A stretch of 64,000 bases of DNA from Bradyrhizobium guangdongense (lineage in GTDB: Bacteria; Pseudomonadota; Alphaproteobacteria; Rhizobiales; Xanthobacteraceae), in assembly GCF_004114975.1 (NCBI RefSeq), contig NZ_CP030051.1:1736001-1800000 (forward strand), written 5' to 3'. Of the stretch, positions 44,182 to 52,794 are shown one piece after another. The notes below the pieces were generated by a model. It saw nothing but the letters and a program-made list of their open reading frames with translations. It ran no database searches and was not told where the DNA came from. Made by a program: the position numbers and the translations under genes. Positions within the stretch are counted from its first letter, which is position 1. The number at the start of each line of letters is the position of its first letter.

Positions 44182-44808
44182 TCAGAACTGCTTCGCCATC
44201 TCCGCGAGGCGGCGGTGGGCGGAGCTGCGGGCAGCGAGGACCGGTTCGGCAGGACCTGCCGTCGGCCCGATCGGCACGAAGCGCACGTCGTTGACGCCGA
44301 TGAAACGGAGCGCCTCGCGCAAGTAGGGCGTTGCCATGTCGATCCGGCCGCGGTTCATGCCGGTGGCGAAATCGCTGCCGGAGGCGATGATGACGATGGT
44401 TGGTCGGTCCTTCAGGAGCGGAAGATAGCCTCCAACCGGATCGAACCGGAACGTCAGGCCGGGCTGAATGACAATGTCGAACCATTGTTTCAGCTTGTAG
44501 GGGATGCCGAAATTCCACATCGGCGTCGAGATCAGCACGCGATCGGCCAGCGAGAAGCGCAACGCCATCCGTTCGGCCTCGGCAAAACTGTCCCGCTGCG
44601 CGTCGTTGAAGGCTTGCGCCTTCATGCGCGCATATTTGGCTTCGACGATGGGACCGGCAAATTCCGGCATCCGCTCGCGCCAGAGATCGACGACGTCGAT
44701 ATCCCAGTCGGGGCGAGCCTGGCGAAAGCCATCAAGGAAGACGCGCGCGGCGGCGCCCGATTCGGAGTCGGGGCGGGGCGAACAGGATAGATGCAGGAGC
44801 TTCGCCAC
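44182..44808 (-). CDS. azoR: FMN-dependent NADH-azoreductase-like flavoprotein
   Basis: The 208 residues form a flavodoxin-like protein with LLHLSCSPRPDSESGAA near the N-terminus, STPMWNFGIPYKLKQWFD (the FMN loop of AzoR/NQO types) and IIASGSDFATGMN. The family reduces quinones, azo dyes and other electrophiles with NAD(P)H in the cytosol. It is the last of 18 co-directional genes and starts three bases after the stop of the fusion hydrolase. A quinone or other aromatic intermediate would be a natural substrate; that is inference. Confidence 0.88.
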   Translation of the reverse strand: MAKLLHLSCSPRPDSESGAAARVFLDGFRQARPDWDIDVVDLWRERMPEFAGPIVEAKYARMKAQAFNDAQRDSFAEAERMALRFSLADRVLISTPMWNFGIPYKLKQWFDIVIQPGLTFRFDPVGGYLPLLKDRPTIVIIASGSDFATGMNRGRIDMATPYLREALRFIGVNDVRFVPIGPTAGPAEPVLAARSSAHRRLAEMAKQF

Positions 44809-44811
44809 TGC

Positions 44812-46389
44812 TCATCCCAGCGCTCTGATGACGGCATCTGAACGGGTGACCACGGCGACGTTCTGCATGGCGAAGTTGATCGAAGCAGAGTGCCAATCGG
44901 CATTCATGGTCGAGCAGCAATCTTCCGGCACGATCATGAAATAGCCCTTGTCGGCACCGGTGCGTGCGGTGTGCTCGACCGACATGTTGGTCCATGCGCC
45001 GGTGTTGATGATCATGTCGCGGTCGGTGGCCTTGAGGATCGTCTCGAGCCGCGTGCCTTCCCAGGCGCTCATCCGCATCTTCTCGACGACGAAGTCGCCA
45101 GGACGCGGCTCGAGGCCGGAGACCGGCGCCGCACCCCAGCTTCCGCGCACCATCGCCTTGCTGTCGACCAGACCCTCGAACAGCGGCGCGTTCAGGGTCA
45201 CGCCGGGCGCGCCGGGCTCGACCACGAACCAGACGTGGATGACGACAACGCCGCGGGCGCGGGCCGCCTCCGCCAAACGCCGGACGTTTTCGACAACATG
45301 CTGCTGTTTCGCGTGGCCCGGCGCACCGGAGTCGGCGAATGCACCGCCGTCCATGATAACGTCGTTCTGCAGATCCTGGATGATCATGGCGCAGCGGGTT
45401 GGATCGAGCCGCATCTCGCCGTCGGCGAGGATCGGTGCTGAGGCCGCAGGGCCCGCGCGAGTCGTCTCGCCTCCGCCGCGCCGGCCGCTCATATAGGGCT
45501 CGTGGCGCGGTCCGGTCTTGGTCGGAATCGCGTAGACTGAATGTGTCGCGGTGAGATAGAGCGTCCGGAAGTCGGGTCCGCCCCAGGCGAGATTGGCGAC
45601 GAGTTCGGGCACACGGACTTTTCCGAGCAGCTCGCCGCGCGGCGAATAGACCCAGATGCCGCCGGGGGCGGTGACCCAGACGTTGCCGTGCTGGTCGCAC
45701 TTCATGCCATCGGGAACGCCTGGCTCCAGCTCGGAGCGGATGCCGCTCGCGAACACGCGCACGTTCGACAGCGTGCCGTCAGCATTGACGTCGAACACGC
45801 GGATCAGCGCCTGCACGGTGTCGTTGACGTAGAGCAGCCCTTCGTCGGGCGAGAAGCACAGCCCGTTCGGCTGGTCGAACAGGTTGCGATCCACCACCAG
45901 TTTCGGCTCGCCCCCAGGCACGACGCGATAGACGCCTTGGAAGCCGAGCTGCCGTGGCCGCTCGACGCCATAGACCGGCATGCGGCCATACCAGGGATCC
46001 GAAAAATAGATCGCGCCGGAGGAGTGGACGCAAACGTCATTGGGACTGTTGAGCTCCTGTCCCCCATAGTGCGAGGCGAGCACCTCGCGGCGCCCATCAA
46101 GCCGCTCGCGGATCAGAGATGAGGTCGCGTGTTCGCAGACGATCAGATTGAGCTCGGCATCATAGGTCATGCCGTTGCACTTGTTCGACGGACGCTTGAC
46201 CTCGACGACGCCGCGTCGTGCATCCCAGCGCCGTCGCACGTCGCCCGGCATATCCGAGAACAGCAGATAGTGATCGGCCGGATGCCAGATTGGCCCTTCC
46301 GTGAACTCAAAGCCGGTGCCGACCTGCGCGACGGGCGCGTACGGATCGATCAGGGTCTCGAATTCGGAGCGCAAGGTGACGTGCGTCAT
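44812..46389 (-). CDS. SMP-30/gluconolactonase - isochorismatase fusion with Ser at the Cys site
   Basis: This is a 525-residue fusion. Residues 20-290 form an SMP-30 propeller with metal ligands Glu31 (FTEGPIW), Asn117 (NSPNDVCV) and Asp190 (LLYVNDTV), a lactonase fold. After a Gly/Arg/Ala linker (300-322), residues 325-525 are an isochorismatase-like hydrolase. Asp339 (IIQDLQND) and Lys437 (VVEKMRMSAW) are in place, but the nucleophile position of TGxxTNxC reads TNMS, so Ser470 replaces Cys. Cysteine-hydrolase activity is therefore doubtful, though Ser could still act or the domain could use the EntB-like chemistry that needs no Cys. ATG 46389 begins the SMP-30 domain; earlier in-frame sequence is not protein-like. 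Confidence 0.85.
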   Translation of the reverse strand: MTHVTLRSEFETLIDPYAPVAQVGTGFEFTEGPIWHPADHYLLFSDMPGDVRRRWDARRGVVEVKRPSNKCNGMTYDAELNLIVCEHATSSLIRERLDGRREVLASHYGGQELNSPNDVCVHSSGAIYFSDPWYGRMPVYGVERPRQLGFQGVYRVVPGGEPKLVVDRNLFDQPNGLCFSPDEGLLYVNDTVQALIRVFDVNADGTLSNVRVFASGIRSELEPGVPDGMKCDQHGNVWVTAPGGIWVYSPRGELLGKVRVPELVANLAWGGPDFRTLYLTATHSVYAIPTKTGPRHEPYMSGRRGGGETTRAGPAASAPILADGEMRLDPTRCAMIIQDLQNDVIMDGGAFADSGAPGHAKQQHVVENVRRLAEAARARGVVVIHVWFVVEPGAPGVTLNAPLFEGLVDSKAMVRGSWGAAPVSGLEPRPGDFVVEKMRMSAWEGTRLETILKATDRDMIINTGAWTNMSVEHTARTGADKGYFMIVPEDCCSTMNADWHSASINFAMQNVAVVTRSDAVIRALG

Positions 46390-46408
46390 CGGTCGTTCCT
46401 TAGATCGC

Positions 46409-47257
46409 TCAGGCGGGGAACCAGTTACGGGCGGGCAAGGACTGCACGATCGGGCCCGGGACCTGGTCGTGCAGCCTGCCCACGACATTGCCGCCTTCGA
46501 TCTTGGCGGGACGGTCGTGCACCGGCAGCAGGTAGCGCGAGTTGCTGAGCAGCTTCTTGATGGCGGCCTTCTCGGCACGCTTGCTGGTGCCGTGGTTACC
46601 GGTCGTGCGTGGCTCCCAATCCTGGATCTCGTTGAACGGCGTGACGATCTGGTCGTTGAAATCGTAGATCACGTCACCGCAGATGGTGGCGATGCCATCA
46701 GCCGTCTCGACAATGATGTTCATCGAGCCCTCGGTGTGGGCGCCGGCAGCATCGCAATAGACGCCGGGCATCAGCTCGATCGGGCCGGTGATCTCCAGGT
46801 CCAGGAAGCGCAGCGCGCTCTTGGTGTGCAGGCGATCGATCAGATGCTTGATGTCAGGGGCTGGATATTGCGGATGCATCAGGCCCGAGACGGAATATTC
46901 GAGCTCCTTGCGGTTGAGCACGACGGTCGTGTTCATCGGGAATAGATCGTCCTTGCCGGCGTGGTCGATATGCAGGTGGGTATGGCAGACGAACCTGATG
47001 TCGCCCATGCGCACGCCGTGGCGCGCAAGCTGGTTCTCGATCATGTTCTCATGATACTGCAGGCCGCGCATGCCCAGCGTCTCCATGATCTGGTTCGAGC
47101 GATAGCCAGTGTCGACCACGACAGGATATTTGCCGCCGAGGATCAAAAAGCCCAGCGTGAGGACGCGGCGGACGCGGCCGCAGTCGCGGCCGAGCACCAG
47201 AAAGCTCGATTCCAGTTCGATATCGCCGTAGTCCAGGATCTTGATCTCCAGCGCCAT
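46409..47257 (-). CDS. Metallo-beta-lactamase-fold lactonase (AHL-lactonase family)
   Basis: This 282-residue protein has HTHLHIDHAG (residues 92-101), the dinuclear zinc motif. Additional metal residues are in GAHTEGSMN and ATICGDVIYD, plus YLLPVHD near the end. The closest familiar group is the N-acyl-homoserine-lactonase/BlcC type, which opens lactones. It may hydrolyse a lactone intermediate of this operon, or quench quorum signals. It is followed by the SMP-30 fusion (another lactonase fold) and preceded by an amidohydrolase of the lactonase-like COG3618 group. Confidence 0.85.
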   Translation of the reverse strand: MALEIKILDYGDIELESSFLVLGRDCGRVRRVLTLGFLILGGKYPVVVDTGYRSNQIMETLGMRGLQYHENMIENQLARHGVRMGDIRFVCHTHLHIDHAGKDDLFPMNTTVVLNRKELEYSVSGLMHPQYPAPDIKHLIDRLHTKSALRFLDLEITGPIELMPGVYCDAAGAHTEGSMNIIVETADGIATICGDVIYDFNDQIVTPFNEIQDWEPRTTGNHGTSKRAEKAAIKKLLSNSRYLLPVHDRPAKIEGGNVVGRLHDQVPGPIVQSLPARNWFPA

Positions 47258-47288
47258 TCGTTGCTCTCCCTCGATTGTTTCTTGTCCG

Positions 47289-48173
47289 TCAAAGCCGGTA
47301 GACGCGCGTTGCGGTGGTGCGGAAGATCGCGTCCTGTTGTTCGATGCTCAGCGGCCCGGTCGCGTCGCGAAACGCGTCGACGAGCTCGCGATAGCTGGTC
47401 CACAATTTCTCGATCGGAAAATTGGAGCCGAACAGGCAGCGCTCGGCCCCGAAGATCGCGACGGTGTCGCGGATCACGGCGGCGATATGCGCGGGGTCAT
47501 TGCGATGGATGAAGGTGCCGAGCCCGGACAGTTTTGAGACGACGTTTGGGCAGGTTGCGAGCCGGGCCATGCCAGCGCGCCAGGCGGCCCGGCCGGCCGG
47601 CGAAAGATCTTCGAGCATACCGGCATGCTGCAGGATGAAAGTCACCTTGGGGCAGGATTCGGCGAGCAGCGCCCCATCGGGCATCTGCGGTGTGAACAGC
47701 TGCAAATCAAAGCTCCAGCCATAGTCAGCGAGATGCGCGATGTTGCGGCGGACGATGGGATCAATGCAAAGGTCGGGTCTCGCCGCGAAACGATAGAGAG
47801 GGTTCTGATGCCAATGCAGCTGCATGCGGACGCCGCGCACGAGGGAATAGCGCTTGAGGCGGTCGAGCTGCGGGCGGACGTCGTCGACCGCGAAATCGGC
47901 ATAGGCGACGATGGCGTGGGGCCACCCGTGCGAGTCGGCGGTCCGCTGCACCCAGGCGGTTTCGTCCTCGAAACGGTCGTTCGCCCAGTTGGTCTGGACA
48001 TAGACCGAGCGGGCGACACCGCTGCCCTTGAGATCGTCGAGATATTCCTGAATAGGGTAATCGCGGCGGATGGCCTCGTACGGCCCGAAGATGCGAGGCT
48101 GCATCGGCCCGACCAGCCAGGGCAGGTCGGCCTGCCGCCAGATGTGATGATGGCCGTCGACTATCTCGGTCAC
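47289..48173 (-). CDS. Amidohydrolase (COG3618-type, lactonase-like TIM barrel)
   Basis: The protein has 294 residues from GTG 48173, which overlaps the VWA gene stop (GTGA). IVDGHHHIW at the N-terminus supplies metal-binding His. VRGVRMQLHWHQNP, FILQHAGMLE and CLFGSNFPIEKLW continue the amidohydrolase-2 pattern, the last carrying the position of the catalytic Asp/Asn. COG3618 members include fuconolactonase and sulfomuconolactone hydrolase. The substrate is unknown. Confidence 0.85.
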   Translation of the reverse strand: MTEIVDGHHHIWRQADLPWLVGPMQPRIFGPYEAIRRDYPIQEYLDDLKGSGVARSVYVQTNWANDRFEDETAWVQRTADSHGWPHAIVAYADFAVDDVRPQLDRLKRYSLVRGVRMQLHWHQNPLYRFAARPDLCIDPIVRRNIAHLADYGWSFDLQLFTPQMPDGALLAESCPKVTFILQHAGMLEDLSPAGRAAWRAGMARLATCPNVVSKLSGLGTFIHRNDPAHIAAVIRDTVAIFGAERCLFGSNFPIEKLWTSYRELVDAFRDATGPLSIEQQDAIFRTTATRVYRL

Positions 48174-49291
48174 GCAACTCTCCTTCGTCCCAATGCCAGC
48201 ATATGCGCGACGATCGAAGTCGTGGATCCACCGTCGACGAGATCGTCGACGAAGCGCTCGATGGCAACGAGCGCTTCGGTCTGCGGGCGGAAACCTGGGC
48301 CGGTCGCCAGCGGCGTCAGCCAGCTCAGGCGCCAAGCCCGTCGCGACAGCTTTGCCACGGCGTCCCGCAGCGCATCGGGCTCTCCGCGTTCGAGCCCGTC
48401 CGAGACGATGACCACGGTCGCCCCGCGCGCATAGCCGCCGAACCGAGGTACCGCGAGGAAGGCCTGCAGCGCATCGCCGATGCGGGTGCCGCCGTCCCAA
48501 TCGCTGACGAGATGCGCGGCCGCATTCAGCGCCTGCTCGCGGCGCTTCAGCCGCAGCGCGCGCGTGACGCGGGTCAGCCGCGTGCCGAAGGTGAACACCT
48601 CGACGTTGGGCGCGGCCTGCACCAGCGCATGCGCGAGCTTCATGTTGTCCTCGGTGCGGCTCTTCATCGAACCGGAGACGTCGATCAGCAGCAGGAACTT
48701 TCGTGGGCGCTGGCGGCGCTTCATGTGGCCGAGGCGCAGGATCTCGCCGTCGCTGCGAACGCTGTCACGTAGGGTGCGGCGCAGGTCGGCAAAGGAGCCG
48801 CGGCGCGCCCGCATGCGGCGATGACCACGCCGCCTGGGCAGCCGCCGCGGCGCCTCTCGCGCCAGGCGCCGGAGCGCGTCGGTGGTGGAGAGCTGGGCGA
48901 AGCGGCGCTCGACCAGCGCCTCCGTGCGCGTCGCGGTCAGGCCGGACTCATTGGCGTCATCCGCGAGCAGCGGCTCCTCGTCGCCGCGGCCTTCTTCCTG
49001 CAGGCGAACGGTCTCGTCGTCCTCGACCTCGTCGGAATGTTCAATCGCCTCGCTACCGCGGAAGTGAAGATCGAACAGTCGTTCAAAAGTCGCGCGGCGC
49101 TCGGGCGGCGGGGCAAGAGTGGCCAGTGCTGCCTGTCTGATATCGCTGAGGTCGTGCGGGCCGAGCAGCTCGATCGCAGCGAGGAATGCAGTGGTCTGCT
49201 CAGGCGCGACGGCGAAGCTGTTGGCGCGCAGCAGCGCGACGAATGAGACGAACACGCTGGCGGCGCGGGGAAGCCGCGGCTCAGTGCTCAT
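48170..49291 (-). CDS. VWA-domain (CoxE-like) protein
   Basis: This 373-residue protein has an acidic middle part (residues 82-120) and an Arg-rich region (150-195) before a von Willebrand A domain with MIDAS DVSGSMKS (204-211), NMKLAHALVQ and DWDGGTRIGDALQ. With a MoxR ATPase it forms the CoxD/CoxE-type pair that matures Mo-Cu or related hydroxylases by chaperone action. It is directly coupled to moxR (ATGA), and the molybdenum hydroxylase lies upstream, so that enzyme is the likely client. Confidence 0.88.
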   Translation of the reverse strand: MSTEPRLPRAASVFVSFVALLRANSFAVAPEQTTAFLAAIELLGPHDLSDIRQAALATLAPPPERRATFERLFDLHFRGSEAIEHSDEVEDDETVRLQEEGRGDEEPLLADDANESGLTATRTEALVERRFAQLSTTDALRRLAREAPRRLPRRRGHRRMRARRGSFADLRRTLRDSVRSDGEILRLGHMKRRQRPRKFLLLIDVSGSMKSRTEDNMKLAHALVQAAPNVEVFTFGTRLTRVTRALRLKRREQALNAAAHLVSDWDGGTRIGDALQAFLAVPRFGGYARGATVVIVSDGLERGEPDALRDAVAKLSRRAWRLSWLTPLATGPGFRPQTEALVAIERFVDDLVDGGSTTSIVAHMLALGRRRVA

Positions 49292-50169
49292 GCGGTCGCC
49301 TCCGCCAGCATGGCGTCGAGCCGCGGTGAGATGAAGTGCAAATCCTCCTCGTCCTTCAGCGCCACGCCGATCGAGCGCTTGAACGCATCGGGCCAGCGCG
49401 CGCCACCCTTGTGCAGAAGGGTCGCGGCTTCGGCCCAGTCGACCGCCTCGGCAATCCCCGGCGCCTTGCTGAGGGGTTCGCGGCGCAATTTCTCGACTGC
49501 CGCCACTACGGCGCGCGCCGTGGACTCCGCAACACTGGAGGCGCGCATCATGATGATCCGCGCCTCACGCTCGGCCGTCGGATAGTCAATCCAGTGATAG
49601 ACGCAGCGTCGGCGCAAGGCCTCATGCAAATCGCGGGTCCGGTTCGACGTCAGCACCACGACCGGGCGCTCGACGGCCCGCACGGTGCCGCGTTCGGGAA
49701 TTGAAATCTGGAAGTCGGACAGGAACTCGAGCAGGAAGGCCTCGAACTCCTGGTCGGCGCGATCGATTTCGTCGATCAAAAGCACCGTGGAATCGGGTGC
49801 TCGCAGCGCCGCCAGCATGGGTCGCTCGATCAGGAATGTCTCGCCATAGATGTCGATGCTCTCGTCGCCGGCCTGGCGGATCGCCAGCATCTGGCGCGGA
49901 TAGTTCCATTCGTAGAGCGCGGCGGAGGCGTCGATGCCTTCATAGCATTGCAGGCGGATCAGACGGCGACCAAGCACAGCGGCAATGGCTTTCGCGGCTT
50001 CGGTCTTGCCGACGCCCGGTGCGCCCTCGAGCAGCAGCGGCTTGCCGAGCGCGAGACCGAGATAGGCTGCGGTGGCAAGACCCTCGTCGGCGAGGTAATA
50101 GGCCGCGCGCAGCGCCTTCTCCAGCGCCTCCGGGCTGTCGATGCCGACGATGTTGCTGCGGACCGCCAT
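49288..50169 (-). CDS. MoxR-family AAA+ ATPase
   Basis: The 293-residue protein has Walker A GAPGVGKT (residues 49-56), Walker B VLLIDEIDRAD, sensor VLTSNRTRDLHEALRRRC and the arginine-finger region. ATG 50169 was chosen; the codon two positions earlier is a TTG. MoxR proteins act as chaperones for cofactor insertion, here with the VWA partner whose gene overlaps by four bases. The gene starts 11 bases after the C-terminal half of the hydroxylase large subunit. Confidence 0.92.
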   Translation of the reverse strand: MAVRSNIVGIDSPEALEKALRAAYYLADEGLATAAYLGLALGKPLLLEGAPGVGKTEAAKAIAAVLGRRLIRLQCYEGIDASAALYEWNYPRQMLAIRQAGDESIDIYGETFLIERPMLAALRAPDSTVLLIDEIDRADQEFEAFLLEFLSDFQISIPERGTVRAVERPVVVLTSNRTRDLHEALRRRCVYHWIDYPTAEREARIIMMRASSVAESTARAVVAAVEKLRREPLSKAPGIAEAVDWAEAATLLHKGGARWPDAFKRSIGVALKDEEDLHFISPRLDAMLAEATA

Positions 50170-50180
50170 GACCAAAACCT

Positions 50181-51203
50181 CTAGCGCCGCGCCTGCGGCC
50201 GTGCGCCGCCCTGGGCCTTGATCGCGCGCAGCACTTTTTCAGGCGTAATCGGCAGATCATCGATGCGCACGCCGACGGCGTTGAAGATCGCGTTGGCAAC
50301 GGCCGGCAGCACCGGATTGGCGCACATCTCGCCGGGACCCTTGGCGCCGAACGGGCCGTCAGGGGCGGGGCGCTCCAGCACCGCAATGTCGTGCGGGCAG
50401 ATGTCGCCGGGGCCGGGCATCAGATATTCGACGAAGTCGCGTGGGCCGTGCACCGGCTCGGGGTAGTATGGTTCCGGCGTCTCATAGAGCGCATGGCTGA
50501 CCCCCATCCAGGCGCCGCCGACGAGTTGCTGCTCGACCAGCCGCGGATTGAGTGCGCGGCCGAGCTCATAGGCGGAATCCATGCGCACCATCGCGACCTC
50601 GCCGGTCTCGTCGTCAACCTCGACCTCGGCGACGAGACAGGCATGGGCGTAGCAGGTCGCGGGCGACATCTCGCCTGTCTCCGGATCGACGTCCGAGAGC
50701 GGCACCAGGAAGATGCCGCGACCGGAGATGGTCTTGCCCTGCTTGAACTGCGCGGCGATCGCGACGTCCTTGGTCGAGATCGAGCGATGTGGCGCGCCTT
50801 TCACGTGGATGTTGCCACGTCCGTCGGTTTCGAGATCGGCGGCGTTGACCTCCAGCTCTTCGGCGGCGGCTTCCATCATCACGCCGCGTGCCTCCCGCGC
50901 CGCCGCCATCACGGCATTGCCGACGCGGTGAGTGCCGCGCGAGGCGAACGAGCCCATGCAATGCGGGCCGGTGTCGGAATCGGCGGTGTCGACATAGACG
51001 TCCTCGACCGGCACGCCCAACGTCTCCGCGCAGATCTGCCGCGTCACCGACTTCATGCCCTGGCCGAGATCGATCGACGACAACGCCACAGTGAACTTGC
51101 CGCTCGGGTTGGAGTGCACCAGCGCCTGGCTGGGATCGCCGCCGAGATTCATGCCGATGGGATAGTTGACCGACGCGATGCCGCGTCCACGATGCCGGGT
51201 CAT
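50181..51203 (-). CDS. Molybdenum hydroxylase large subunit, C-terminal half (split gene)
   Basis: The 340 residues correspond to the second half of xanthine-dehydrogenase-type molybdopterin subunits. VALSSIDLGQGMKSVTRQI binds the cofactor, and FGAKGPGEM supplies the base-catalyst Glu292. The ATG directly follows the TAG stop of the N-terminal half, with AGGAGG seven bases upstream. This is a designed restart, consistent with two polypeptides that assemble. It lacks the first-half motifs, so it cannot work alone. The family hydroxylates aromatic heterocycles, aldehydes or CO. Confidence 0.85.
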   Translation of the reverse strand: MTRHRGRGIASVNYPIGMNLGGDPSQALVHSNPSGKFTVALSSIDLGQGMKSVTRQICAETLGVPVEDVYVDTADSDTGPHCMGSFASRGTHRVGNAVMAAAREARGVMMEAAAEELEVNAADLETDGRGNIHVKGAPHRSISTKDVAIAAQFKQGKTISGRGIFLVPLSDVDPETGEMSPATCYAHACLVAEVEVDDETGEVAMVRMDSAYELGRALNPRLVEQQLVGGAWMGVSHALYETPEPYYPEPVHGPRDFVEYLMPGPGDICPHDIAVLERPAPDGPFGAKGPGEMCANPVLPAVANAIFNAVGVRIDDLPITPEKVLRAIKAQGGARPQARR

Positions 51204-52781
51204 CTAGCGCCTCCTGGTGCCGAACACGGAGGAAAAGCGGGTGGCGCCATGCGAAGGCGCGGCCGGCCGCGGCGGAGGTGGTGGCGGCTCACGCGGCGGT
51301 TCGCCGGTGACGGTGGGCGGCAGCCGGTCGTAGCTGGTGCGCTGCTGAACAGGGGCGGTTGGCCTCGCGCGAGAGTCCGTCGGCGTCGGCGGGATCACGG
51401 CGCGGCTGCCGCCGCCGTCCTTGCGCGAGGATGCGCGCTTGAACTCTTCGCGCAGCGGCCATTTGGCCTTCTCGGCCGCGACCTGGACGCACTCGACGAG
51501 CGCGGTATTCTTGGCTTCGCGCCGGTGAGCCTTCATGTCGCCGTCGCGATAGGCGTTGAGGATCCGGAATTCCATCGGGTCCATGCCGATGAGGCTTGCC
51601 AGCTTGTCCATCTGGCACTCGATGGCAAAATCCATCGCGGTGACGCCGAAGCCGCGCATCGCGGTCGCAGGAGTGCGGTTGGTGAAGACGCAATAGACGT
51701 CGCCGTAGACATTCGGGATGGTGTAGGGCCCTGGCAGATGCGCGGCGCATTTCACGGCTGCGTAGCTGGACAGCCGCGTATAGGCGCCGCTGTCGAAAAG
51801 GGCGCGGATCTTGCGTGCGACGATGCGGCCGTCGCGCATCACGCCGTCCTTGATATAGATGCGCTCGGCGCCGCGTGGCGGGCCGTATTGCATCTCTTCC
51901 TCGCGGCCGAACACGTAGCGTACGGGCCGCCCGGTCAGCATCGCGCCAAGGATCGCGAGCGGCTCAGTCAGCGTGTCCACCTTGCCGCCAAAGCCGCCGC
52001 CGACGGTGCCGCCGATGAAGTGGAAGGTGTTGGAGGGCACGTCCAGGATCTTGGCGCAGGTGTCGACCGAGAAGAACAGCGCCTGTGTCGATGTGTAGAC
52101 AACGTAGCGGCCGTTCGTATCAGGGGCGGCAATCGCGCCGTTGGTTTCGGTCGGCGCGTGCTCGATCGGCGACATCTGGTAGCGTTGCTCCAGCACATGA
52201 TCGGCGGTTGCCAGCGCCGCGTCGGCGTCGCCGAAGCGCAGCCTCTGGTGATCGTAGGTCTCGTGATAGGTGAACGTGTTCTTTGGATAGGTCTCGTTGA
52301 CCACGGGTGCGCCGGGCTTCAGCGCGTCCTCGACGTCGAACACTGCCGGCAACGGCTCGTAATCGATCCTGACCTTTGCGATCGCTTCGAATGCCTCGCG
52401 CTCGCTGTCGGCGACGATGGCGAGGATCGGCTCGCCCTTGTAGCGGACTTTGTCGACCGCCAGCGACGGTTCGTCATCCTTGCCGAAATTGATCAGGCTG
52501 AGCAGCGTGTTGAGATTTACCGGCACATCAGTGCCTCTGATGATCCGGCGCACGCCGGCCGAGCGTTCCGCCTCTGTGGTGTCGATGCGGCGAATGCGTG
52601 CATGCGCCTGCGTCGAGCGGACGACCTTTAGATGCAGCATGCCTTGCAGCTTGTGGTCGTTGAAGTAGCTCGACGTGCCAGTGACATGGCCGAGCATGTC
52701 CTGCCGCTGCGTGCCCTTGCCGATTTCCTTTAAGTTGTCGTCGCGCTCGTCGGCGAAGATGTCCTTGCGCAGTTCCAGCAT
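51204..52781 (-). CDS. Molybdenum hydroxylase large subunit, N-terminal half with Pro-rich tail
   Basis: The 525 residues hold the first half of the large subunit. An N-terminal Ald_Xan_dh domain (residues 10-145) is followed by FIGGTVGGGFGGK (255-267), PTETNGA and AMRGFGV (375-380). Form I CO dehydrogenase would show AYRCSFR at this last place, so this is not a CO dehydrogenase. Family homology ends near residue 445. The last 80 residues are Arg/Pro-rich and probably disordered (PPTPTDSRARPT, seven Pro at 499-505), then TAG. ATG 52781 follows the 2Fe-2S subunit gene by 13 bases. Confidence 0.85.
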   Translation of the reverse strand: MLELRKDIFADERDDNLKEIGKGTQRQDMLGHVTGTSSYFNDHKLQGMLHLKVVRSTQAHARIRRIDTTEAERSAGVRRIIRGTDVPVNLNTLLSLINFGKDDEPSLAVDKVRYKGEPILAIVADSEREAFEAIAKVRIDYEPLPAVFDVEDALKPGAPVVNETYPKNTFTYHETYDHQRLRFGDADAALATADHVLEQRYQMSPIEHAPTETNGAIAAPDTNGRYVVYTSTQALFFSVDTCAKILDVPSNTFHFIGGTVGGGFGGKVDTLTEPLAILGAMLTGRPVRYVFGREEEMQYGPPRGAERIYIKDGVMRDGRIVARKIRALFDSGAYTRLSSYAAVKCAAHLPGPYTIPNVYGDVYCVFTNRTPATAMRGFGVTAMDFAIECQMDKLASLIGMDPMEFRILNAYRDGDMKAHRREAKNTALVECVQVAAEKAKWPLREEFKRASSRKDGGGSRAVIPPTPTDSRARPTAPVQQRTSYDRLPPTVTGEPPREPPPPPPRPAAPSHGATRFSSVFGTRRR

Positions 52782-52794
52782 GGCCCACGTTCCC

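Noticed and set aside
50391..52631. A 746-codon plus-strand frame opposite the hydroxylase large subunit
   Set aside because: An antisense shadow spanning the junction of two well-supported genes.
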